Shown: positions 21,962 to 32,070, counted from the first letter of the stretch. The stretch: 60,000 nucleotides of DNA from Owenia fusiformis (GCA_903813345.2 CAIIXF020000004.1:13540196-13600195), one strand, 5' to 3'. Program-made: numbers and translations. Notes: a model not told the origin generated them from the letters alone.

Positions 21962-22809
21962 TTAGGCGCTGAATTAAATACATGTTTTGAAGGTGGCAGG
22001 TCAATCACACTCCTAATCGCCAAATGACCAAAATCTGCAGTGTGAGCGCTAACCAATACGTCACAGCTAATTACATGTTCTAATAAAGATTCAGACAGTA
22101 CAATATGGTCTATATAAGTTCTGTGCCCAGTGGCAGTTTCATATGTATGACATGGACCTTGTGAACTATTTTGCATATCAACGGCTACTAATCTGTTGCG
22201 TTGCAACATTTGAAACAACAAAAGACCATTAAAACTATGTTTACCAGTAGACCGTCGCGTTTCATATAAATTGCCTAAATTGGCATTAAAATCACCAGCA
22301 ATAATACAATTTGCATCTCGTTTGCATTGGTTTACACACTCTTCTAGAAAACTCAAAACATCCTCAAAAATATCATTTTTGCAACCTACTTGTGGCAGAT
22401 ATACAGAAAATACATAAATTGGTACATTTGTTTCAACCTTAATACATGCGATTCTATCAGTGCAGAATTTTCTAATCGGTGACACGGGGTATTTTAAAGA
22501 TTTTCGCCACAATAAGGCTATGCCTCCATGTCCCCATGTTAGCCCGCATTGCATTGAGTCAAGTGATTTACAGCTAAAAGCAAGAGTATTAAAATCAGAG
22601 TCTACAGAGCTCAATTTATTAAGGTTACATTCAAATAAACGGTGCTCTGAAACAGCAACTATATCACTCGATCTAAGAAGATCTCTCAGGTACACCTCCG
22701 ATGAATTCAGACCATTTATGTTCCATTGCGATATTGATACCATTAACTGTATTAAAGTGACAACAAAGAGTAGATGCAATAAGAGAATAATCTTGAAGGT
22801 GAAACACAT
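21934..22809 (-). CDS. LINE ORF2, APE endonuclease part
   Basis: Encodes 291 aa. After a hydrophobic leader come ISQWNINGLNS, VSEHRLF (catalytic Glu), IIAGDFNANLG (Asp/Asn pair), YIDHIVLS and ADFGHLAI (final His), the conserved order of apurinic-type endonucleases of LINEs. It nicks target DNA to prime reverse transcription. It starts ATG two bases after the ORF1 stop (TAA CT ATG) and overlaps the RT frame by 28 bp. A single-base frameshift near 21955-21961 separates it from the RT. Confidence 0.9.
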   Translation of the reverse strand: MCFTFKIILLLHLLFVVTLIQLMVSISQWNINGLNSSEVYLRDLLRSSDIVAVSEHRLFECNLNKLSSVDSDFNTLAFSCKSLDSMQCGLTWGHGGIALLWRKSLKYPVSPIRKFCTDRIACIKVETNVPIYVFSVYLPQVGCKNDIFEDVLSFLEECVNQCKRDANCIIAGDFNANLGNLYETRRSTGKHSFNGLLLFQMLQRNRLVAVDMQNSSQGPCHTYETATGHRTYIDHIVLSESLLEHVISCDVLVSAHTADFGHLAIRSVIDLPPSKHVFNSAPNCVMMLGIG

Positions 22810-22811
22810 AG

Positions 22812-24374
22812 TTAAAAGTTGTATCTCGGCCTCAAATCAACGTCACTTCTGTCATCGTTGTCAACATAACGTCGTCTCCGACGTTCCCATTCCCTACATC
22901 TAATAGGAACAGGCCACAAGTCAACACACAAAGCCCTATCTACCTGGTGTTTAGGTATCGTTATTTTACATCCAACTTTGTCACAAGAAATCCGGTTATG
23001 CACAACATGTATTTGTTTCAATCTAATATTATTATCCACTGCAAAACGTTTCACATTATTGATTGTATCCTCGTCGTCCTCCTCACTTGATTGATAAATA
23101 TTTTCTAAATAAAGTACCCTCACTTCCTCATACTCAATTCCTCTTAGGCCACTGCTTCTGGGTCGTGTACTGGCGTTGTCACGCGTTGTATCGGGTCTTG
23201 TGGGGACCGTGTTGACATATTCCTTTTGTTTCGCCGCCGCCTTCTTTCGCCGAAGCTGATTATTTCCGAGCCACGTTTGCCATTCCTTGCCAGGTGGGTC
23301 GGGGCCCTTCCATATTCCGCGATCCGTTGGAGGTGGGCCGCGCCATACACCGGTGTCCGTCACGCCATAGGTCACCTGCCCACTTGACCCCTGGGGCGTA
23401 TTCAGGTTAAGATTCGATCTAGGTGGTCTGGGGGGCGTGGGGGTTTGCGTTCTCGTATACGTCACTTTCTGGGGACTGCTTCGAGGTGTCGAGCTTCTAC
23501 GTTGTTTAGAGGGTTCACCATTCAGTTTATTACAACCATGCTGATCTGCGGAACATTGGGAGGGCAGCAGTGTATGTGGCAAAATGGCATTTTGCGATGT
23601 GCCAGGGGTATCCATATGAAGATCAGTTCGACTGCGGTTGACATCACCAGCTGGGATTGCACTGACCTGGGTCGATTCAGGTCTAGTGTTATTGTTTACA
23701 TTATTTGACCCGTCGGTATAATCCGGGACGTCTGGGTCATTTGGCGTACTCAGCGGCTTACTAGCATTCAATTCCGTTATAGAAGATTTGGCAAAATTAG
23801 CCATTACCTGTTGAGTTTGTTTAGGGGGTGCACTGGAATTAACAAGGTCGGAAGGTTTAGAGCTAGTTACAAAACGTGTGATAGATGCTAGATTGCCCTG
23901 TATAGAGTTCGTATTCTGGGTCAGCTTTCCAAGTTCAGATTGCAACGTTTTACATGTTCCCGTGATCTGGTCAAGTTTCGAAGACAAAGTACAAATGTCC
24001 TTTCTCATAGAATCCCTCTCAACTTCTAGCTCCTTTACCCTTTGTGTTAGTACGGTTATTGTAACATCCATAGATGCAGCTCGTTCATTACGATGCATGT
24101 TATTAGAGGCCTCCCTTGACATGGTTACCTCGGGCAGGAAACTGTTCGTACTCAAAACCCCCTTTGGGAACACATCTACATTATCTGTTAGATATAGGTA
24201 TAGATCGTATATGTCCGTGACACTATTAGTAAGCTTATTCTTACCCTGGCGTTTCTTAGGCTGGAGATTAACAGGAACTTCGTTTTCGTCGCGTTCTGCT
24301 AAAGGTCCAAATAACGAGTTACAATGCTCCGTGACTTTTGATTTTGCCTTTTCGAAGAAGTAATCACGTATCAT
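22812..24374 (-). CDS. LINE ORF1 RNA-binding (gag-like) protein
   Basis: 520 aa if started at the ATG 24374-24372; the frame stays open into the host transposon to 24512, but those codons come from host DNA. A coiled-coil-like stretch (TVLTQRVKELEVERDSMRKD onward) lies at about residues 105-165, then a long Ser/Thr/Pro/Gln-rich linker. The C-terminal region has VLYLENIYQSSEEDDED, VGCKITIP and RCREWERRRRR, a fold I suspect is RNA-binding. It presumably packages the element's RNA. No stops or frameshifts. Confidence 0.8.
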   Translation of the reverse strand: MIRDYFFEKAKSKVTEHCNSLFGPLAERDENEVPVNLQPKKRQGKNKLTNSVTDIYDLYLYLTDNVDVFPKGVLSTNSFLPEVTMSREASNNMHRNERAASMDVTITVLTQRVKELEVERDSMRKDICTLSSKLDQITGTCKTLQSELGKLTQNTNSIQGNLASITRFVTSSKPSDLVNSSAPPKQTQQVMANFAKSSITELNASKPLSTPNDPDVPDYTDGSNNVNNNTRPESTQVSAIPAGDVNRSRTDLHMDTPGTSQNAILPHTLLPSQCSADQHGCNKLNGEPSKQRRSSTPRSSPQKVTYTRTQTPTPPRPPRSNLNLNTPQGSSGQVTYGVTDTGVWRGPPPTDRGIWKGPDPPGKEWQTWLGNNQLRRKKAAAKQKEYVNTVPTRPDTTRDNASTRPRSSGLRGIEYEEVRVLYLENIYQSSEEDDEDTINNVKRFAVDNNIRLKQIHVVHNRISCDKVGCKITIPKHQVDRALCVDLWPVPIRCREWERRRRRYVDNDDRSDVDLRPRYNF

Positions 24375-24757
24375 ATCAAAATAGGTCGTAGAAAGGTTCG
24401 GAGTAAAGCGGGATATTCGGCAAGAGCGCCAAACGATGTTAAACTGTTTAAAAATTTTGGGCGCTCTGTTACGAATTGATTGAAGCGCCGAGAGCGTATC
24501 AAAGCTTAACAAACCGTAACAAAGCTCAACAAAGCTTGACTCAAAGCGTAAGAAAGCTTAACACAGCTTGGTTCAAAGCGGGGACCCCAGTCTATTCACG
24601 GTCTGTTACCACTTGACACGCTTCGTTAAGATGTCTCAAGATTTGCTACGATCTGGCATGAAGATCTGACACGAGGTCAGACGCTTTCATCAATATCTGA
24701 CACTCTTTGTTACACTTTCCTGAGGGACTCTCAAGCTTTCAAACGAATTGAGACGCT

Positions 24758-24898
24758 TTAATCAAGGATTGAAACGCTTTGCTGTACGCTTGACAAGTTT
24801 TCACACGCTATATCACGCCGTGCGACAATCGTCATGTCTTCTTCAGATAGGTCATGCTCTGGTCCATCTGGAATTTCTGGATCTCGTTGTTCTGCCAT
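24758..24898 (-). CDS. 46-codon ORF behind a TATA box in the host transposon
   Basis: Begins MAEQRDPEIPDGPEHDLSEE and is acidic; it ends at TAA 24760-24758. It lies in the only part of the host element not made of subterminal repeats and sits about 38 bp downstream of TATATAAAG. It could be the 5' end of a lost transposase or accessory gene of the autonomous parent. No homologue recognised. Confidence 0.4.
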   Translation of the reverse strand: MAEQRDPEIPDGPEHDLSEEDMTIVARRDIACENLSSVQQSVSILD

Positions 24899-24935
24899 CG
24901 TGTTCTCGAGTCAAAGATGCAATGGTTTTATGCAT

Positions 24936-24944
24936 CTTTATATA
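24936..24944 (-). promoter_or_regulatory. TATA box
   Basis: TATATAAAG on the minus strand, with CCAATGAC directly upstream and an ATG 38 bp downstream: normal spacing for a polymerase II core promoter. Confidence 0.5.
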
Positions 24945-25531
24945 GTCATTGGATCAAAAGCGGCATGGAATCGGCGATCTCGACATTTTCCAATGCATGA
25001 CAGAGCTTAACAGAGCGTAACAATGCACAACAGAGTTTTGCAATCGTATCAGAGCCTGATTTAAAGCGTCATAATCGCATCAAAGCGTAATAATGCTTAT
25101 CAAAGCTTTTCAAAGCGTGATTTCAAGCGTAACAAAGCCTGATCAAAGCGGGATCAAAGCGTGAGGAACCTTTTGGAGCTATGTTAAGCTTTCCTACGCT
25201 TTGGATCAAGCTTTTCTGAGCTTTGTTACGGTTTGTTAAGCTTTGATACGCTCTCGGCGCTTAATCGATTCGTAACAGAGCGCCCAAAATTTTTTAAGAG
25301 TTTAAAATTTTTTGGCGCTCTTGCCGAATATCCCGATTTACTCTGAGCTTTTCTACGACCTATTACGACCCCGACGCTTTAATCAAACTTTGTTACGCTT
25401 TGGTGCCGCTTTACAAGCCGCTTTAAAGCGCCATCAAAGCGCCGTTGGTATGAAGAAAAATGACAAAAATGACGGCGCTTTGCTCGCCGATTTAAAGCGT
25501 CGCATTCGCCGTTGGTGTGAACGTACCTTTA

Positions 25532-26100
25532 GCCATATCCGTCCACTGATATTTGAGTTATCTAAGTTTACGTTTTTTATGAAAATGGCGACCATTTCAC
25601 AATTCAGTGGGCATCTTGAAAATGTTTTCTATATCAGAACTCCTTTGTCCCTTGGGATCAACATATAAATTTTACAAAATCATACAATCGGCATTTGAGT
25701 CATCAAATATTCAAAACTGGTGGCCATTTTGAAAATCCGCCACCTTCTTAAAAATTCATTCTTGATCAGAGCTACTCTGTCCCTAAAGCTAAGTTCACAC
25801 CAACGGCGCTTTGATGGCGTTTTAAAGCGGCGTGCAAAGCGGCTTTGTACGGCGCTTTAGAGCCCTATCAAAGCACCGTCGGTGTGAACTTACCCATCAG
25901 CATATAAAATTTGAACAAAATCCGTTCTCTGGTATTTGAATTATCAAAATATTACATGAGATTTAGATTTCATTTTACTAGAAATACGGCCATTTTGAAA
26001 TTCAGCCGCCATCTTGAAAAGTCTATCGAACAGAGTTATCAACTGAGCGTGTATACATGTCTTTACTAGAGAATTGTCATCCTGAAATCCCGTGTAAGCT
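25532..26100. repeat. Continuation of the AATGGCGGC array
   Basis: Same units as 17940-19150 (GGCCATTTTGAAAATCCGCC, GAGCTACTCTGTCCCT). It was split from that block by the transposon and LINE insertions. Confidence 0.6.
25785..25892. repeat. Palindromic MITE, second copy
   Basis: Same design as 18902-19020, with AAGCTAAGTTCACACCAACG on the left and GTCGGTGTGAACTTA on the right, in the same position of an array unit (after TGTCCCT). Confidence 0.75.
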
Positions 26101-26300
26101 AAGTTCACACCAACGGCGTGAAAAACCGCGGGATACTTTCGATTTTAGATTTTCTGAAACATAAGACTCTTACACAAGTTTGTGCAAAAATGTAGTGATG
26201 ATTCTGCTTGTGTCTCCTGAAATCATGGAATAACAAAACATACGGTAAGTTCACACCAACGGCGCTTTGATGGCGCTTTAAAGCGGCGTGCAAAGCTGTC
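26101..26300. repeat. Two partial left ends of the same MITE family
   Basis: AAGTTCACACCAACGGCG occurs near 26101 and again near 26246, the latter continuing through GGCGCTTTAAAGCGGCGTGC. Neither has an opposing right end. Confidence 0.6.
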
Positions 26301-26461
26301 GAAATCGCCATTTGCGTCATTATGTTACGAAAATAGAGAGTCAGTGTCAGTGGGCTCCACGTGCTACGCCAGATGATTGGCCTTCTGCTATTACAAACCT
26401 ACAGCTGTCTACTCTCTGGTGAGGATAAATAAAATTTCAATCTATTTTTGTTATAACATTA

Positions 26462-27305
26462 GGGGAACATGGGGCAAAACGGCCCTCTGGGGCAAAGTGG
26501 CCCATCGAAATATCTTTTGAACTATAAAAAGATGGTTCTTCAAAAGTCACAAAATCGAATTTTGAAATATCTGCCACCTTCTCGAGCGTCCATTTTTAAC
26601 CAAGCAGCGTCTCGTTTTATGTAAGAGGGAATTCTACTTTTCACCCTCTTTTTTGGAAATTACCCCTCTCACGAGAATCTCTAAAAAATCCGGCAACAAT
26701 AGAATATCGTTTTGATTTAACATTTTACATAGAGTGTGCACATTTATTCTTTATTTGTAAAAATTTCGAGCTTCAAATATTAGGCAAATTAAAATGACGT
26801 CTTTTTGAAAATTCACATGTCTTTGGGGCAAAACGGCCCACACATGTTATAACATACAAAAACCTTATTGTGCAAGAACAATTGGTTTTCAAATGTAACA
26901 ATTTTAACATCTGGCTTGTGCCTAATTTCCTTCCGACACATATCGAATGACTAGAATTATGGTAGGGGTTAAGAATACTTTATCTGTCAAAGGCTTGAAC
27001 GTCTGAGATAAGATGTTTGTGGACGAGTCTTGTAATTGATTAATTTTGGTTCCAAAACCCTTGTAACAGAGGGTGGGCCGTTTTGCCCCACCCATGGGCC
27101 GTTTTGCCCCACTCTCGACAATATTTTTGACCATTGAAAAATCACAGAAGATAGTCCTAGGAAAGTATAAAACACTCGAAAAATGTAAACCACAAACCAT
27201 TAATAAAGTGGAACATCAAAGTGCGCGATGATTGACAGATACGAAAATATCCCGTACAGAACAACTTAAAATTAATTTTTTGGGGCCGCTTTGCCCCATG
27301 TTCCC
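26462..27305. mobile_element. Harbinger-like MITE, 844 bp, TTA target duplication
   Basis: The TIR GGGGAACATGGGGCAAAACG is mirrored by GGCCGCTTTGCCCCATGTTC CC, flanked by TTA at 26459-26461 and 27306-27308. A 3-bp TTA/TAA duplication is typical of PIF/Harbinger. The motif GGGCCGTTTTGCCCCAC is repeated internally near 27074 and 27097. No transposase. Confidence 0.75.
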
Positions 27306-27748
27306 TTAATCATCCTTCATGGTGGCGAAGTATATGCTACTTGAAGGTAATAATATTTTGCTTAAAATGTTTGATCATTTTTTAATCTTAATGGTCTGTA
27401 AAAATACTATAGTACTGGCTTGATCTCTATCATGTTAATGCTCAAAACAAGTTTCATATTGTCAGAAATTCATAAATAAATAAAAAATATTGAAAAAATA
27501 CTTGTTAATGGTTCATAAAAATGTCACCAAGTCTGATGCTATACTAACTATTAGTCTCGAGTGAATAGTTTTGTGGACAATGAACTTAACTTGCATTGCA
27601 TTGAAATAGTTATACAAGCTGTACGTTATAACCAAATAGTCTCTTCAATACGTACATATTTCTTTTTTTCCGCACCCTTGTCCCTTGGGTGCTATATTGT
27701 GGTCAGATCCCAGGCAGTCGGGTGTGAATAAATGTATCTTTTCCACGG
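27306..27748. other. Intergenic, no feature seen
   Basis: AT-rich spacer between the MITE and a short tandem array. Nothing supported. Confidence 0.35.
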
Positions 27749-28200
27749 GTTTCTAGCCAAACTGTTTGAGAGATTCACCTGATATTTTAAGAGATGTTTC
27801 TTTGTGTGAAAGTTGAGAAGTGATTACTTTATGGGCATCTTGGGTAAGTTTTAGGTTAGCCATTTTGGATTTTCTGTCCTAAAATCATGTCTCGTGTCTA
27901 CATGTTTCTAGCCAAACCTTTTCATGGATTCATTTAAAGTTTTCAGGGAAGTTCCTACGTTTGGTTCAAAATAGATTTTTTTAGGCATTCTTGGTAAATG
28001 CTAAGTGGTCATTTTGAATTTAGTGTCCAAAAATCTTGTCCGTCGAGGCTTGTCTACAAGTTTCCAGCCAAACTTTCAACGTGGAGTTGCTGTTTTCTAG
28101 TTTTAAGGGACGTGTCTTGGAATTAAAGTCTACAACTGAATATTTTGGGTCACTCAGGGCAAATGTAGTGAGGCAATTTTGGACTTTCTGTCCCAAAAAC
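27749..28200 (+). repeat. Three tandem ~155-bp units
   Basis: Units open TTTCTAGCCAAAC, TTTCTAGCCAAAC and TTTCCAGCCAAAC (27749, 27905, 28060) and each contains GCCATTTTGGATTTTCTGTCC or a close variant. Diverged tandem repeat, non-coding. Confidence 0.65.
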
Positions 28201-28294
28201 TATCAATTCTGTTAAATAATGTGATACTGTTCACTCTGTGTCTTGTTTTTATTTCAGAGTTCAGTGTCGGTGTACTCTCACCATATGACAAATG

Positions 28295-28359
28295 ATAAAA
28301 TTACATTAGTGTCTAACATAATACAAATAATGTATATTATGTTAGACATTAATTTTATT
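28295..28359. repeat. 65-bp palindrome
   Basis: GTGTCTAACATAATACA on the left pairs with TGTATATTATGTTAGACA on the right around AATAA; a strong hairpin. Confidence 0.75.
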
Positions 28360-29436
28360 TTATTACTCAATAGCCCTTTGTTTATATTTTATTAGGAGTA
28401 ATAAAGATGAAGTACAGCCCAGAAAGAAACTGAGAACCGTCAACAGTTTTGCTCCTAGGGCCGCTGCTAATCGCCATTCCCTCAGCCTGGACAGCATGAA
28501 AGAATTTTGTATTTCTTTGAAAGATGTCACTGAACAAAAAAACAATGGTTTAGTTTCATAACATTTGTCTCTTGAACGGTTTGAAACAGAATGACTGCAT
28601 TACTTTAAAATCTAAGACTTTTAAGTTGAAAACATGAGCATATTTGTTATTTTATCCTGAGACAATCTATTTACGAGATGAACTTCTTTTGGATATGCAA
28701 GAAAGTGCTGTTTTGTGACCATATTAGGGTGAGTTCAAATTCCAGAAATGTCAACTCTGATCAAGTTGTGTCATAAGAATATGAACCATTCCATTCCTAC
28801 CTGAGAGCATACAATACGATACTGAAATAGTTTACTGTTATTCTACTTAATTTGGTGACTGTCGAAATCGGAAAATATTGGCACTGTGCCAAGTAACCTT
28901 CAACGTTTGGGGGTCTTAGTTTTATAACAGGGTCTTAGTTTTATAACGTGGGGGTCTTAGTTTTGTAGGTCTTAGGTCTTAGTTTTGTAGACACCCCCAC
29001 TAAAACCAAGTTTTAATCAAAATAAAAGAGCTCGTTGGACACATTTATCAAAAATTCAATATAATCTTATAAATATTAAAAACTGGGCCCCTGGTCACGG
29101 GTTCAATCTTTAAACCTCCAAAATGTATTATGACTAATGAAAGTGCTCTGACAAATGATATGTGTGTACACATTTTGTAAAAAGAACTCTTATAATATCT
29201 TGAGATAAAAAAATCCAGTGTAAATTTTTAAATATTAGAAAATGAACTCCAGAAATGTAAAACTCTTATAAAAGAGCTCTGGCAAATGACATTTGTGAAC
29301 ATTTTGTGAAAAGGAACTATTCTATCAAAAGAGCCCTGGAAATTTCGGAGACTATATGTTCAATCTATCAGTTCTATCAGTCAGTGTTGTAAAAATATGT
29401 TGCACATATCTCTTAAAATGTCTGGAATATATATAA
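28360..29436. other. Intergenic with short GTCTTAGTTTT repeats
   Basis: GGTCTTAGTTTTATAAC and variants recur four times at 28911-28992. The rest is AT-rich with no gene seen. Confidence 0.4.
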
Positions 29437-30007
29437 CACTGGGTCAAATGATGTTAAATATACATAAGATTAACGTAGGATCTATAATGCATTTATTGTA
29501 AACCACCAATAATCTCCACAAATGCACATCTCTGATTTAGATAAGTGCATATAAACCCTTCCTACGTATTTATTTCAAATACCATTAGCAAATGCTAGTG
29601 TAAATCTGATAGTGCATTTACATCACATCCAGAAAATATTAGTTACGTATTTACCATTTATTAATGTGGATTTATAAATATATGTAATGCATTTGTGAAG
29701 CATTAATACAGATCTAACACATGTTTAAACTTTGAACCAGTTATGTAATAAACTAACTTTGGTAAATACATTAAGGTATTTATCAAATATAGACACATTT
29801 AATGCATTTTCAAAGCAGATGAATTTAAGCACTTATTAAGGATTTAAATATATCTATCATGAATCCATATCTATATTCTAATATGATACGTGACGTTACA
29901 CTTGGTAGAACAATTGATTTACTGGTCTATATTGGAGTATGTATGACCGATAAAATTCATAAATGCAAATAGTCGTGTTTCTTATCTGTTTATCATATTA
30001 GAATCGT

Positions 30008-30118
30008 AACAAATATATGACCTCAAATTTTATTCTAGCCATTGCCAAAGACCTCAATCGCTACGCAATTTCGGTCTTTTAACAATGAACAGAATAAAAT
30101 GTTCGGTCATATATTACG
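30008..30118. repeat. Palindrome inside the CACTA-like element
   Basis: ATATATGACC plus ATTTTATTCT pairs with GAATAAAAT plus GGTCATATAT; inner arms are ATTGCCAAAGACC and GGTCTTTTAACAAT. About 110 bp. Confidence 0.65.
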
Positions 30119-30553
30119 TCATAAATCATAAAACCTTGGTCTTTATTCCTTAAATATAATTTAATTTTGAAACAAACATATTATTGCGATGTGTCTCTGA
30201 CTTTTAGACGACAGATGTGTCTCAACTGAATGATTTTATACATTTCCGTTGAGTTCTACAATGTCTTGAATAGATAATCCGGTCCCTGGATGATCAACCA
30301 CATTTTGTATTTTTAACTCTGTCTAAAGCATCTGTGCAAAATTGTCATGTAAAGAATCTCAACTATTTGTTTAACTCGTCTCTCATTCTTTCAAACTGCT
30401 TCTAAAGCTTTCTCCTATTCGCTCTGTTTTGTGGCCTCTTTATTAGCTGCTTCCTGTTTTGACTTGTTCTTGATTGCAGAAAGCCATCTATATTGAACAC
30501 CTACAAATAAAAGTGTAAACGTCAATATCAAAACGTCAAAGTTAAAGGTTAAT

Positions 30554-30706
30554 TTTGAGAATACACCTGACGGCTGACGAATTGACATACTATTCTATGG
30601 CCAATTCATTTAACCATGAATAGTGCATGTCATTATTCCATTCATATTACGATTAATTTGCCACAAAAAGTAGGCCAAGCCGTCAGTCGGCAGTTGTATT
30701 CGCGAA
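30554..30706. repeat. Palindromic MITE copy 1 (GGCTGACGAATT family)
   Basis: GAATACACCTGACGGCTGAC on the left pairs with GTCAGTCGGCAGTTGTATTC on the right. Lies in the intron of the gene fragment. Confidence 0.7.
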
Positions 30707-30756
30707 TGCTACCAAACACAACTAGCTAGTATTTCACAAAACCAACCCACGGGACA

Positions 30757-30894
30757 TTCAAAAATTCATCTTCCGGCTGACGAATTAACTTTTAATGGCG
30801 AACTCAATATAAATAGTAACCTACTTGTGACTATTCACTTCAAAAGTAAATAATATAGAAGGTTAGATCGTCAGCCGGTAGTTGCATTCGCGAA
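30757..30894. repeat. Palindromic MITE copy 2 (GGCTGACGAATT family)
   Basis: CATCTTCCGGCTGACGAATT pairs with GATCGTCAGCCGGTAGTTG. Fifty bp from copy 1, same orientation-symmetric design. Confidence 0.65.
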
Positions 30895-31464
30895 GTATTT
30901 TTTTAACAAAGTAATGGAACCAAGAAACTAAAAAAAGCAGTGAACTTGTTCAATATAAAACAATTTCAAACTTACTCTTTACATTAGATTTTGACAGATC
31001 CATCAATTCCAATGGCATATACGACGCCAGCTCTCTAGTCACGGTTTTGCGGTGTGTTTAGCTGTTATGAGCAGTTCATCATCAGTAACATCAAATAACC
31101 TTTAACACAAACACAAGTGATACAACCATCAATCATGAGATGAGCTTGGTTTTCTACATAAATGTATATCAAACAAGTTCTATCTTGTGTCATCATCGTT
31201 CTATCTTGTGTCACACTCGAAGTTTAAGGCGCCTACACAATGATTTTTGAAAGGTCATGTGTCAATATATAGGGTGTCTCAAAAAAGTACCCAAAAGTAT
31301 ATCAACACCATAGACAAACCAATCAATATTTTCCGACATTTTTTGCATGATCTTGTAGATAAAAGATGAAAGTTTTTCTCGTATAGGCCTACACAGTTTT
31401 TAATTCAGTTTAACCCTTTTGATACTTTAACCCGCTACCTTTTACACCACATATTCAATGTAAC

Positions 31465-31640
31465 CTCATATTTCGATGACAGTCTGCATCCTTACTACTA
31501 CATTGCTCATCACATTTGATATTTCTGGTGGAATGTTTTGATTTCTGTTCGGATGCTGGTCTTAAGTTGTTCTAGGTCTCTTTGCTTGGGTTTAGCATAA
31601 AAATGGTCCTTCAAATAGCCTCAGAGAAAAAAGTATGGGC
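31465..31640 (-). pseudogene. Mariner-like transposase C-terminus, left arm
   Basis: Minus-strand translation gives FL*GYLKDHFYAKPKQRDLEQ, then LKTSIRTEI, with a stop replacing the usual Trp of FLWGYLK and a frame break after it. This is the conserved C-terminal segment of mariner-type transposases, which normally cut and join transposon ends using a DD34D-type catalytic triad that is absent here. Confidence 0.7.
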
Positions 31641-31869
31641 CGTCAAATATTGTGAATAGGGAGGCCCTCACGATGTCGTATAGCCCCCTTATACAGAGAG
31701 GTCAGATGTTCAAGAAACTGCATTGCTTGGGATTCTAATGAAGCTTTTGTTTGTGTATCAATTGGAGACCACTGTGTTTTCATTTGGGCATGATTTGGTC
31801 TCCAGGCTAGCCTGCCTAACTCTGGAGGGTAACTCCTGAATCATTTGACGATAATTGACCTGATTATCT

Positions 31870-32070
31870 GTGTTTGTTCTGCCATCGTCATCCTCAAACA
31901 TCTTTCTCTGTGGCTATTTGAAGGAATGTTTTAATGCTCGTTCCAAGCAAAAAGACCTAGAACAACTTAAGTGCAACATCCAAAGAGAAATCCAAAGCAT
32001 TCCACCCGAATTATTATCAAATGTGATGAACAATGTAGCAGTAAGGATACAGGCTGTCATCGGAATATGA
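31870..32070 (+). pseudogene. Mariner-like transposase C-terminus, right arm
   Basis: Reads FLCGYLKECFNARSKQKDLE, then IPPELLSNVMNNVAVRIQAV to a stop. FLCGYLK replaces FLWGYLK and the P-E-L-L-x-N-V-M pattern matches the family's end. Same segment as in the left arm, opposite strand. N-terminal and catalytic domains are missing. Confidence 0.7.

Larger units (their letters stand above)
19423..24379 (-). mobile_element. Nearly full-length non-LTR retrotransposon (LINE)
   Basis: A 4.96-kb insertion on the minus strand with ORF1, an APE-type endonuclease and a reverse transcriptase. The 3' end (left) finishes in ATACATACATACAT repeats. Host sequence CGTAAT at 19417-19422 and AATAGGTCG from 24380 restore the uninterrupted site seen at 19155-19327, giving a minimal AAT duplication. 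The 5' end falls 5 nt before the ORF1 ATG, so some 5' sequence may be missing. Confidence 0.9.
19328..25531. mobile_element. TIR DNA transposon interrupted by a LINE
   Basis: The left end GTTCGCACCAACGGCGC (19328) pairs with a right end finishing GGTGTGAACGTACCTTTA at 25531. Without the LINE the element is about 1.25 kb. Both subterminal regions are packed with AAAGCGTAACAAAGCTTAAC-type short repeats. The centre has a minus-strand TATA box and a 46-codon ORF. The superfamily is not recognised. Confidence 0.7.
30415..31099 (-). pseudogene. Two-exon C-terminal gene fragment
   Basis: Minus-strand exons 31099-30976 and 30500-30415. The acceptor TTAAAG precedes TTATTTGATG (LFDVTDDELLITAKHTA); after a frame break it continues VTRELASYMPLELMDLSKSN, then donor GTAAGT. 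The second exon follows TTTGTAG and reads VQYRWLSAIKNKSKQEAANK to a TAG stop. The exon ends match in phase (A|GT gives Ser). The helical pattern vaguely suggests a death-fold domain, but I do not recognise the family. The internal frameshift and missing upstream exons make it a decayed fragment. Confidence 0.45.

Noticed and set aside
23878-24363. 161-codon plus-strand ORF over LINE ORF1
   Set aside because: Antisense shadow of ORF1; no start context or family resemblance.
28090-28120. GGAGTTGCTGTTTTCTAGT resembling a Helitron 3' end
   Set aside because: It lacks a proper hairpin and falls inside a ~155-bp tandem unit whose sister units have unrelated sequence at this place; chance similarity cannot be excluded.
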